Positions 49,326 through 58,344 of a DNA stretch of 64,000 nucleotides are shown piece after piece (the stretch's first letter is position 1; every line of letters begins with the position of its first letter). Origin of the DNA: Selaginella tamariscina (Eukaryota; Streptophyta; Lycopodiopsida; Selaginellales; Selaginellaceae); the NCBI GenBank assembly GCA_003024785.1, contig PUQB01000047.1, positions 615,652-679,651 of the forward strand, written 5' to 3'. The notes beneath the pieces are model-generated. The model worked only from the letters and a program-made list of their open reading frames with translations. It was not told where the DNA came from and searched no databases. A program made the position numbers and the translations under genes.

Positions 49326-51106
49326 TGTCAGAGTTTTAACCCAAAGGACCAACACATGGCAACACGTGGCTGCCAGATGGCCATTCCACGTCATCACCCT
49401 ATGTGAGCAACGCTAAGTTTTCCAGAACAACCCTAACGACCCCTAGGGTTAGACTCTAATGCCCAAGTGGACAAGAGACTTAGGGTTTAGCCTAAGTCAC
49501 CCTAGAATGTCTGCCTCCAGAACCCTTGAGGGATAACCCTAGTTGACTTAGGGTTTAGCCTAAGTCCTCCCTAGAGTGTCTACCCCCAAAACCCTTGAGG
49601 GATAACCCTAGTTGACTTAGAGTCTTGCCCTAGAAGACTTAGACAGGCTCATGCCCTAACCCCCATCAAGGAGACGTGTGTTCCACAACAACCCCTGGAC
49701 AGAGCTAAGGCATCGTCACTTACCCCTTGAGGAATCACCCTCATCCGGAAATACAACCCCTTTAGGGTGACAAGGGGTACCCTGAACCACGACTAACCCC
49801 TAAGGGTTTGAGTGGCCAAGTTATACCCTAGACCTAGGGCTAGTACTTAGTGAGGACACGAATGTTCTCTAAGTAAATTCCCTAAGGTTAGGTTTGGGAT
49901 AACCCTAAGCACATGACCTTGCGAGTGCCTCACGAAAGGGCTCCTGCTAACACGCTTAGGTTGTTCAACCCTTGAATTCCAAGGAGAACACTCCCCTAGC
50001 CAAGTGTGTCAAAGCACACCTAGTTATGAGACCTAACCTCCCTTGAGCAGATGCCCAAGGCTTAGCACCCTAGTGCAAGCACAAGCATGTCTATTTGCTA
50101 AGGTATCCAACCCCTTGGCGACAAGCCCATGACATAACCCCAAAGGGCGTGCCTTAGGTGTTGCACCATGTGACGTTTAGCCCAGTGTCACATTTCCATG
50201 TGACACCGCCTTCCCCGATGTGGGCTATCATGCCATAGCCCTTAGATTCAAGAGTTGCACCAAGTGCCACAAACGTGGCTCTTAAATGCCAACTCTAGAA
50301 CCCCGGTAGGAAACCCTGTCAATCAAGAATCCACAACCACAGTTGGGCAAGGACACGAACGTGCCTTGTTAGCTGTGAGTGTTGCTCCTAGCTTGACATG
50401 GAGGAGGAGGCTAGAGACAAGCCTCAACCTCTGCCTCTTGGAACGTGCATCCCGACAAGTCCTCCCAGGCATGGATTCGCCAACGTTAAGGGTAAGCTAC
50501 CCCGAAGGTGGGACGTACCCCTGTCGTCTAGAAGTTAGGGTGGTACAACAGAGGGTTGTACCTTAACGACACAAGCTGAAGCTTGCACCGGCAGAAGAGC
50601 AACAAACTCAGTCATGAACCCAAGAGCTCTCCTACGTATACTCTACCTTATTTATGTGACGGAGCCTCCCCCCCTTTTCCTATTTGTGTTAGTGGGATGG
50701 CACTGAATTCTGGCCCCTTAGATAAATTAGCAATATGAGCCTATAACTCACCCTTACTCCTACCCCTAAACCCTACCCAAGGGGGTGGGGGTTTTAGGGC
50801 ATGGGTTAGGGCAACCCTAGGGTTAGGTCAACCCTAGGGGTTTCCTAACCCTACTTAACACGCCAAACTCATCTGCAAAGACCAATCAGCCTATTTGGGA
50901 CGTCAAAATTGGGGGTGGGTTTCTAGAAGGTAAGTTCTAGCTTCGCTTAGAGTTTTCTACAAATACCTAATGATAGTAGGAAACAAGCCCACTTAGTGCA
51001 CTTGGGTATCTGGTGATGGTCCGGCCGGGTGTCATCAACATAGTACAGTAGGTAACAACAGTCAACGTCCAAAGTAAAGGGTCGAGTCATAGTAAAAACT
51101 ATGACA
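49326..51106 (-). repeat. 5' LTR of the LARD-like element
   Basis: Nearly identical to 43,725-45,534. Small indels distinguish them, e.g. a missing block near 49,855 (GAGGACACGAATG versus GAGGTGCGCCGTAGGCGG) and a shorter C-run near 50,667. Confidence 0.92.
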
Positions 51107-51111
51107 AGGTA

Positions 51112-51446
51112 CGTCACTTCTAAGGAGTTAATCAAATTCCTTGGTCCAAAAACTTGCTTGCAAGCTGAAAGGCATTACCTGAGTTCCCGTTCTGCAAAAC
51201 TAATGGTTGAGGCTTTGCTTCGGCCGCCTCAACCACGCCAAGCTAGGAACGATACCTATAGCTCGGCTGGTCTGTATATCCTAATTCACAATGTGAGTCT
51301 TGTTTATGGACTTGGTCAACTAGGGGCTTAAGTTCTTAAAGGTTGGGTTCCTAATATGAGTTAGATTTCGTGGGGTTTTCAGAGAGGGGATTCCAAGGTT
51401 GGCACCTGGCAAGCCGCCTTTGTGGCACCAGGTAAAAACTTTGACA
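51112..51446 (+). mobile_element. Element 2 5' LTR, second part
   Basis: Resumes after the second AGGTA and ends GGTAAAAACTTTGACA, close to the LARD LTR end GGTTAAAACTCTGACA. The frame open before the insertion at 43,724 is open again here to the TAA... stop at 51,329-51,331. Confidence 0.8.
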
Positions 51447-51448
51447 AT

Positions 51449-51460
51449 TGGTATTGGAGC
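51449..51460 (+). promoter_or_regulatory. Element 2 primer binding site (iMet type, two changes)
   Basis: TGGTATTGGAGC, two bases after the LTR. It matches the iMet PBS TGGTATCAGAGC at 10 of 12 positions; both changes are transitions. Confidence 0.8.
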
Positions 51461-51589
51461 AAGTTCTCTGTGATCAATAAGACTGCCTGAAGTCATAGGG
51501 TGTTTTAGTGTTTAGATAACTTTAAGTTCTTGATTTTCTCTATCGCTTTTGATTGACATGTCTGTATTCTGCACAGAGAGTTTAATCTT

Positions 51590-52560
51590 GTGAGTCATCA
51601 ACCTTTAGAAAGCACTTGCTCAATGAGTCGGCGTGAGATTCTAGATATGTTCAAAAGTCTTATGCTGGTTCAAGCTGATATGTGTGGGTGTACAACATGT
51701 GCAACTTCATATTGGGAATATTCCAAGCATATTCTCCGAGTGTTGAAACTATGGTTCAATACAATGAATAAAAAAAAGTAACCAGAGCCTGAGGCAGAGA
51801 GGGTTGTCGCAAAGGCTCAAAATGAAAGAGATGGATAAAGATAATCTAGGTCGACCCCCTAGAGTTATGCAACGGCCTGGTTGACAGGAAATAATGATGG
51901 ATGTCCTAAACAAACTTCGAGGGGATATTTTAGGGTTCAACGATCAAATCGGTAATGTTGTTAATCAAATTCTAGCAGTTACCACATTACCATATGTTCC
52001 ACAATTAAACACATGAAGAAAGAAGAAGAAGCATAATCCAAAGCTAAGTTCCTCTGAATTGAATTATTTGGCAGATGAAGGTGGTAGCGGTCCTAGTAAA
52101 TTCAAGCCAGTCAAGCCTTCAAAATTTTTAGGTTCAAAAGACTATAAAATTATGAACAACTGGTTATATGATATAGAAAGTTATTTTGAGGCTACTTCCG
52201 TGAGAAAGACGGAAAGGGTTACATGCCAAGCAGTTTCTCAAAGGAGAAGCTAAGACTTGGTGGCAAATAGTTGAAGGTGAACCTGAATATCGAAACAACT
52301 GGAAACACATAACAAAAGACTATAAAATTATGGACAACTGGTTATATGATATAGAAAGTTATTTTGAGGCTGCTTCCGTGAGAAAGACGAAAAGGGTTGC
52401 ATGCCAAGCAGTTTCTCAAAGGAGAAGCTAAGACTTGGTGGCAAATAGTTGAAGGTGAACCTGAATATCGAAACAACTGGAAACACATAAAAAGGGAGAT
52501 CAAATAGTTGAAGGTGGACCTGAATATCGAAAGAACTGGAAACACATAAAAAGGGAGATC
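51590..52560 (+). pseudogene. Element 2 gag, N-terminal part, decayed
   Basis: Several stops between 51,780 and 52,020. A capsid-type stretch (FLGSKDYKIMNNWLYDIESYF; then QFLKGEAKTWWQ in another frame) is the Retrotrans_gag domain. The capsid region is duplicated in tandem (see 52,136-52,558). Interrupted at 52,561 by element 1. The sequence that resumes at 58,345 does not continue at the same point, so some gag sequence was lost at the junction. Confidence 0.8.
52136..52558 (+). repeat. 178-bp tandem duplication plus partial third copy in element 2 gag
   Basis: AAAAGACTATAAAATTATG occurs at 52,136 and 52,314. CAAATAGTTGAAGGTG occurs at 52,264, 52,442 and 52,501. Neither 178 nor 59 is a multiple of three, so the duplications break the frame. 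Confidence 0.9.
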
Positions 52561-52589
52561 AAAAAGGATCATAGGTCATTTTTTGACTT

Positions 52590-52659
52590 TCATAAGACTT
52601 GAACTCGAGACCTTTTGGCTAACACACACATGTGTTAACCAACTGGTCCGTATGATCCT
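52590..52659 (-). other. tRNA-like block (Pol III A and B boxes) in element 1 5' LTR, antisense
   Basis: The minus strand reads GGATCATACGGACCAGTTGG (A-box-like) and, about 30 bases on, GGTCTCGAGTTCAAGTC (B-box-like). The 3' LTR copy keeps the better B box CTCGGGTTCAAGTC. The spacing is that of a tRNA. The cloverleaf is poor, so a tRNA-derived SINE fragment is more likely than a tRNA gene. Confidence 0.5.
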
Positions 52660-52853
52660 GAATGCTGAACTACACCATCAACAGTAAGGCGTATATCATA
52701 CACATGTTCCAGACCAGTGTGGACCACACATTCCAAACCAGTGTGGACCACACATTCCAAACCAGTTGTGGATCACACATTTTAGACCAATTGTGGACCA
52801 TACAATCCTCAGGACCTCAGATATATAAACAGGGTTCCAGTTCCAGGTTTCTC

Positions 52854-52865
52854 AGAATCATTCAA
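52854..52865 (+). promoter_or_regulatory. Likely transcript 5' end of element 1 (self-primer donor)
   Basis: AGAATCATTCAA begins 32 bases after the start of the TATA box and is the exact reverse complement of 52,984-52,995. The 3' LTR has the same 12 bases at 58,216-58,227. Confidence 0.65.
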
Positions 52866-52983
52866 CACCAATCTTTGGCCTTGTGTTTCATTTTGTATTC
52901 ATTTCTTTTTGAATACAATCTCCTCCTTTCAAGGTTCCACCCTTGTTCTAAAGGTTTTGCCCTTTGCACAAGGTCGTGATAGT

Positions 52984-52995
52984 TTGAATGATTCT
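52984..52995 (+). promoter_or_regulatory. Candidate self-priming primer binding site of element 1
   Basis: TTGAATGATTCT, two bases after the end of the 5' LTR, where the PBS should be. It does not match tRNA-iMet or another tRNA end I know, but pairs perfectly with the expected first 12 nt of the element's own RNA. Confidence 0.7.
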
Positions 52996-53141
52996 AGGTA
53001 GTGACAAGTTTCTGTTTCCGCTTGTTATTGATCCCATTTTCTTTCTTTCTCTCTTTTCAATTTTCTTTTCGATTTTTTCTTTTCTTTTTCTTTTTTAATT
53101 TTCTTCTCTTTTTCTTTTTGATTTTTCTTCTTTGACTCATC

Positions 53142-54035
53142 ATGTCCAAGCATGCTCTTCATGAGCAAGTTGCTGCCCTCCAGCAACAGCTCAAACAACT
53201 ACACCTGGAGAATGATCAGCTCCGACAGTGTGCGAATTTTCCAAAGCCGAAGATCAGCATGCCCGAAAAGTTCGATGGTACCCGATCAAAATTTCGAGGT
53301 TTTCTCAATCAAATTCGTCTGCGGATCATGATGCAGCCGAGGCGCTACAACACAGAACCCATTAAGGTTGGATTGATCGGGTCGCTGCTTTCTGGTTCTG
53401 CTCTTTCATGGTTCTCAGCCTTGCTGGAAAACAATGATCCAATCCTTGGGAATTTTGACGAGTTTGTGGAACGGTTCACGGCGATGTTCAGTGACGTGGA
53501 TCGTGAGAGTGCTGCCATCACCAAACTCCGTCAGCTTCACCAAGGGGGTATGTCGGTAGCAGAGTACGCATTGTTCTTGCTTGTGATGTCACATGGGGAG
53601 ATTGTGCTCTCAAGGAGGTTTTCCGGTTGGGGTTGCAGGACAATGTCAAAGACATGTTGTTGAATTTTGTGGTTCCGGAAACCCTCACCAACATGATCGA
53701 GTTGGCAATTCGTTGTGACAACCGGTTGATCGAGCAAAAGCAAGAACGTCAGCATCCTTCTTTCTTCTTGGTGCCGTCTTCTCCCATTTCTGCAGTCCCT
53801 GTTTCCTCATCTGCTGATTCATCATCTTCCTCAGTAGAACCATCCCCAATAGAATTAGGGCAATCATGCCAAGGCAAGCTTTTGCCAACTGAACGTCAGA
53901 AGCGGATTCAATACAAGCTTTGTTTGTACTGTGAGGACCCGTAACACAAGTTGGAAAATTGTCATCAACGTCCAAAACAAGCTCGTGAAGTGGCCCTTGC
54001 TGTGCTGCCGGGAAACGAGAAGATCCAGCCCGAAT
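53142..54035 (+). pseudogene. Element 1 gag
   Basis: Starts MSKHALHEQVAALQQQLKQL, a coiled-coil N-terminus as in Tf1/sushi and PEG10-type gags. A capsid domain follows (KFDGTRSKFRGFLNQIRLRI; LLSGSALSWFSALLE; FVERFTAMFSDVD). The frame shifts near 53,570 and resumes as GLQDNVKDMLLNFV. A CCHC zinc knuckle (CLYC...H...C) lies at about 53,925-53,965 but contains a TAA. It would form the virus-like particle core; it is not translatable as a whole now. Confidence 0.85.
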
Positions 54036-54058
54036 AGGAGCCGTCCAACTGGATTACC

Positions 54059-54394
54059 GTGGAACAACTCATGTTCCTCAAGGCTCTTCCGGTGCAACTG
54101 AAGACACCAGAGGTGGAGTTCTCTGGTAAAGCTTTGGTGGATAGCTCAGCAAACGCAAATTTCATCGACAAGAATTTTGCTGTCAAACATGGGATCCGTC
54201 TACATTCTTTGAAGACTCCTGGTTCTATACAGGTCGTTGACGGACGAGATATCAAATCTGGACCGGTAGTAAATGACACGGAGTTCGTTGAGGTCATTGC
54301 TTGCGGTGCTGTGTGCAACATCTCCTTCAGTGTTGTTTCTATTCCAGACTCTACGATTATCCTTGGTTTCCTGGTTGGAAAGAACGTTTCATGA
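54059..54394 (+). pseudogene. Element 1 aspartic protease
   Basis: The retropepsin-like fold is visible: ALVDSSANANFID at the active site and DSTIILGF toward the end. The catalytic D-[ST]-G-A box reads DSSA, so the conserved Gly is lost. A frameshift separates it from the RT frame. Confidence 0.8.
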
Positions 54395-54399
54395 ACAGT

Positions 54400-55890
54400 T
54401 TCCCAGCTGTTTCAACTCCAGCCACACTCTTTGATTTCGATCCTGTTCCAGTTCCTCCTCCACTTCGAGTCTCGCATATCACCTTGAAGCAGTTCAAGAA
54501 AGATAGCCGACATGACCCAGCATCCATGTTCACGATCAAAGTTTATCCCTGCTCTACTAAGGATGTTTCTGTTCCTCATGCCTTACCAAAGCAGTATGCC
54601 GATTTCGCAGATGTCTTCGACAAAAAGAAAGCTTCTACCTTGCCACCGCACCGTGAGTACAACTGTCCTATTGATCTCGTTGAGGGTAAGCAACCGTCCT
54701 CCGGTCCCATTTACGGTCTCTCACCAACAGAGTTGGAAACATTGAGGAAATACATTGAGGAGAATCTTGTTACCAGATTTATCTGTCATTTGCGATCACT
54801 GACTGGTGCTCCAGTATTCTTTGTTTCTCAGAAGGATGGAAGTCTCCGGCTCGTGGTGGACTACCGAGATTTGAATAAGGTCACCATTCCAAACAAGTAT
54901 CCTCTCCTGCTCGTCTCCGACATGCTCAAACGTCTTTTTGGTGCCCGGTACTTCACAAAGATTGATTTAAGAGGAGCGTACAATCTCATCCGAATTCGAG
55001 AAGGGGACGAGTGGAAAACAGCTTTCTGTACACGCTACAGACATTTCAAGTATGTAGTAATGCCGTTCGGCCTGACAAATGCACCTGCTGTGTTCCAGCA
55101 CATGGCTAACAATATTTTCCGGGACTTCTTGGATTTGTTTGTCATCATGTACCTAGACGACATCCTGATATTTTCCAAGACTCGAGAAGAATACGAACGG
55201 CATGTACGGTTAGTCTTGGAGAGGCTCCAGAAGCACCACTTGTTTGCCAAGTTGAAGAAGTGCTCTTTCAGTTCAGCAATCTGTCGAGTTCCTGGGGTAC
55301 ATCATTTCAGTTGAAGGTGTTCACATGGATCCTGCAAAAGTCCGGACTGTATTGGAGTGGGAAAGACCATCAAATGTTCATGATGTTCGATGTTTCCTCG
55401 GGTTTGCGAACTTCTATCGATGTTTTGTTCAGGATTTCTCCAAGATTGTATTGCCATTAACGAAGTTGATTGGCAAGGATGTTCCATTTATCTGGTCCTC
55501 TGAGGCTGAGGAGGCATTCGAGTTCCTAAACAAGGCATTCACCTCGGCACCTGTTCTTATCCATCTTGACCCTGCGAAGCCATATTTCGTGGAAGCTGAT
55601 GCCTTTGACTTCGCCATTGGTGGAGTGTTGTCCCAGGAAGGTCCAGATCATCTTCTCCATCTCATTACTTTCCATTCCCGCAAGTTCACTACACCTAAGA
55701 TCAACTACGATATCTACAACAAGGAGCTGCTGGCGATCGTCGATGCCTTTGAGGAGTGGCGCAGATTCCTTGAAGGTTCTCCGCATGTGGTTAAGGTGTA
55801 TTGTGATCACAAGAACCTCCAGTACTGGGCAACAACACGAGTTCTCAATCGACGTCAGGCGCGATGGGCACAGTCTTTGTCCCGGTTCTG
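54400..55890 (+). pseudogene. Element 1 reverse transcriptase and RNase H
   Basis: RT motifs in order: [51 protein letters not shown] and the catalytic box MYLDDILIFSK, intact to about 55,270. A frameshift follows. The RT thumb (FLGFANFYRCFV) and RNase H (YFVEADAFDFAIGGVLSQ; INYDIYNKELLAIVDAF; VYCDHKNLQYW) run at 55,325-55,888 to an in-frame TGA. RNase H keeps the D, E and D of the usual site as far as can be seen by eye. Confidence 0.9.
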
Positions 55891-56022
55891 ATACGAGATT
55901 TTCATCGTCCCGGTCGTCTAAATGGCAAAGCAGATGCCTTATCTCGTCGCAGTTACCTAGCTCCAGTACTAGGTGAAATCCTATTTGATCAACAAGAATA
56001 AGTCATCCTAAGCTCTGACCAG

Positions 56023-57370
56023 TTGTTGGTAAATGCTCTTTCCCATTTTTCTGCTCCAGTTGACACTTCGTTTTTGGATCTAATCCGAGAAAATCTCCCT
56101 CAAGACGAGTTTGCTCGTGATGTCCTTGCACATGTTCGACGAGTTCAGCCATTGTCTTCAGGATCACAACTACGAGATTATGCTACTTTCCATCTTCATA
56201 ATGGGTTGCTGTACCACCACATCCAAATCTATGTTCCAGATGGAGAACTGAGGTTGCGAGCTGTCCAACACTGCCATGACAATACAGCTGCAAGACATTT
56301 TGGTATTCGAAAGACGATCGAGCTGGTATAACGGGTGTTCTGGTGGCCTCAGCTTCGCATGTATGTTGAGAGATTTGTACGATCTTGTGACACGTGCCAG
56401 TGTACAAAGCTTCCTCGTCATCGACCGGTTGGACTACTATAGCCTCTTCCTATTGCTCAGCGGCCATGGTCATCCATCACCATGGATTTCCTCACGGATT
56501 TATCGCCTTCTAGAGGGTTTGATGCTGTCCTAGTCATTGTTGATTGGTTCTCTAAGATGGCGCACTTTGTTCCCTGCAACAAGACATGTTCGGGTCCTGA
56601 TGCTGCAGATCTGGTGTACTGGGAGGTGTTCCGTCTTCATGGTCTTCCTGATGAACTTGTTACGGATCGAGGTCCCCATTTCACTTCGACATTCTGGCGG
56701 AGATTCCTAGATCGGCTATGTATCACCGGGAAGCTCTCTATTGCACATCATCCTGAAACAGATGGACAATCGGAACGCACAATTCAGACTCTGGAACAAT
56801 ATCTCCGGTGTTTCATTTCTCATCTGCAAGATGATTGGGTCGATCTCCTTCCTGCTGCCGAGTTCGCGTACAACAACACGGCACACTCATCCATAGGTGT
56901 GTCGCCATTTTTTTGTTCTCTGGTGTTCATCCTCACTGGTCCTACAGCTTGCCTGTGGTTCTTGGCCTCACCACTGCTGCGATGATCGTGTTGAGCATCT
57001 CCGACAGGTCCATGAGGAAGTGCAGCATTATCTTCAACGTGCTCGGGATTTGCAACAACAAGCTGCTAATTGTTCCCGTTCCTCTCCTCCAGCATTCACA
57101 ATTGGTGACCAAGTGTGGCTCCTCTGGCGTCATTGGCCAACCACACGTCCCTATGACAAGCTGGACTATCAACGCTTGGGGCCATTTCGCATCATCGACA
57201 AACTCTCTGATGTGACATTTCATCTCGAGCTTCCGCCAACCATCCGGATCCATCCCGTGTTCCATGTTTCTTTGTTGGAGCCTTATCATGCTCCTTCTGA
57301 ACCTGGCCGACTTCTTCCACCAGCTCCTCCAGTTACAGTTGCTGGTGAACCTGAATTCGAGGTTGCTGTA
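56023..57370 (+). pseudogene. Element 1 integrase
   Basis: Zinc-binding HHCC region (HCHDNTAARHFG; then CDTCQCTKLP after a TAA at 56,329-56,331). The catalytic core at 56,482-56,985 shows D in VLVIVDWFSK, D in ELVTDRGPHFTSTF and E in the DGQSERTIQTLEQY region. A frameshift comes near 56,925. The C-terminal part (FTIGDQVWLLWRHW; RLGPFRIIDKL; HPVFHVSLLEPY) carries the GPF/Y module. Stops and frameshifts inactivate it. Confidence 0.9.
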
Positions 57371-57374
57371 AATT

Positions 57375-57530
57375 CTTGACTCCAAACTTGTTCGTGGTCA
57401 GCTTCACTATTTCGTGGACTGGATCGGTTATCCACCTGGTGAACGCACTTCGGAGCCTGCTGCTTATCTTGTTCATGCTCCTGATCTTGTTGCCGAGTTC
57501 CATCAACGATATCCTACAAAACCTGGACTT
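57375..57530 (+). pseudogene. Element 1 chromodomain
   Basis: After a stop at 57,377-57,379 another frame reads LHYFVDWIGYPPGERTSEPA and ends with LVAEFHQRYPTKPG. The Tyr/Trp residues and the 'DWxGYxPxERxxEP...FHxRxPxKPG' pattern are those of the Tf1/sushi and related chromoviral chromodomain, which steers integration to particular chromatin. Confidence 0.8.
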
Positions 57531-57687
57531 GGGAGCATGCTGCTCATCTTGTTCATGCTCCTGATCTTGTTGCCAAGTTCCATCAAAACCTGGACCAGAC
57601 AAAACCTGGACTTGGGAGCATGCTGCTCATCTTGTTCATGCTCCTGATCTTGTTGCCGAGTTCCATCAAAACCTGGACCAGTGACGC
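57453..57687 (+). repeat. Tandem array, 80-83-bp unit, about 2.8 copies
   Basis: Units begin GAGC(C/A)TGCTGCT at 57,453, 57,533 and 57,616. The unit is the end of the chromodomain coding sequence plus a few bases. Confidence 0.9.
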
Positions 57688-57927
57688 GAGAGATAGTGTA
57701 AGGATCATAGATCATTTTGACGCACGGTGCTCGTCATCGAAGGGAGAGATAGTGTAAGGCTCATAAATCATTTTGACGCGTGGTGCTCGTCATCGAAGGG
57801 AGAGATAGTGTAAGGCTCATAAATCATTTTGACGCGTGGTGCTCGTCATCGAAGGGAGAGATAGTGTAAGGCTCATAAATCATTTTGACGCGTGGTGCTC
57901 ATCATCGAAAGGAGAGATAGTGTAAGG
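57688..57927 (+). repeat. 56-bp tandem array of PPT plus LTR start
   Basis: Units at 57,688, 57,744, 57,800, 57,856 and 57,912, each exactly 56 bases, begin GAGAGATAGTGTAAGG. The last unit runs into the 3' LTR (TGTAAGGATC at 57,921), so every unit holds a purine-rich tract (GAAGGGAGAGATAG) followed by the first ~25 bases of an LTR. Confidence 0.95.
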
Positions 57928-58344
57928 ATCATAGATCATTTTTTGCCTTTCACAAGACTTGAACCCGAGACCTTTTAACTAACACACACATGTGTTAACC
58001 AACTGGTCCGTATGATCCTGGATGTTGAACTACACCATCAACAGCAAGGCGTATATTCATACGCATGTTCCAGACCAGTGTGGACCACACATTCCAGACC
58101 AGTTGTGGATCACACATTCCAGACCAGTTGTGGATCACACATTCCAGACCAGTTGTGGACCATACAATCCTCAGGACCTCAGATATATAAACAAGATTCC
58201 AGTTCCAAGTTTCTCAGAATCATTCAACACCAGTCTTCGGCCTTGTGTTTCATTTTGTATTCATTTTTTTCTTGAATACAATCTCCTCCTTTCAAGGTTC
58301 CACCCTTGTTCTAAAGGTTTTGCCCTTTGTACAAGGTCATGACA
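57921..58344 (+). repeat. Element 1 3' LTR
   Basis: 424 bp, TGTAAGG...CATGACA. Carries the TATA box, AGAATCATTCAA (58,216-58,227) and the tRNA-like block (about 57,950-58,019, minus strand) as in the 5' copy. Confidence 0.92.

Larger units (their letters stand above)
43725..51106 (-). mobile_element. LARD-like non-autonomous LTR retrotransposon, complete, with 5-bp target duplication
   Basis: Minus-strand element: 5' LTR 51,106-49,326 (1,781 bp), PBS 49,323-49,312, internal region 49,325-45,535 (3.8 kb), PPT 45,548-45,535, 3' LTR 45,534-43,725 (1,810 bp). LTRs start TGTCATAGTTTTTACTATGA and end AAAACTCTGACA, so the ends form an 11-of-12 inverted repeat. The target duplication AGGTA is perfect (43,720-43,724 and 51,107-51,111). 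The internal region has no RT, integrase or gag that I can recognise and no frame above about 90 codons, the definition of a large retrotransposon derivative that depends on enzymes from another element. It is inserted in the 5' LTR of element 2. Confidence 0.92.
52561..52981 (+). repeat. Element 1 5' LTR
   Basis: 421 bp, homologous to 57,921-58,344. Contains a TATA box (TATATAAA, 52,822-52,829), a short tandem repeat of CCAGACCAGT(G)TGGACCACACATT near 52,707-52,800, and an antisense tRNA-like block (52,590-52,659). Confidence 0.9.
52561..58344 (+). mobile_element. Element 1: Ty3/gypsy chromovirus with Tf1/sushi-like traits
   Basis: 5' LTR 52,561-52,981, self-primer site 52,984-52,995, gag 53,142-54,035, protease 54,059-54,394, RT and RNase H about 54,400-55,890, integrase about 56,023-57,370, chromodomain about 57,375-57,530, two tandem arrays (57,453-57,927), 3' LTR 57,921-58,344. 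It sits inside the gag of element 2. The target duplication is not visible, and the first three bases of the 5' LTR (AAA instead of TGT) are changed. Frame breaks are fewer than in element 2, which fits a younger insertion. Confidence 0.9.

Noticed and set aside
52590-52659. A functional tRNA gene in the element 1 LTR
   Set aside because: A- and B-box-like motifs are present, but acceptor and T stems do not pair convincingly and no terminator follows at the right place.
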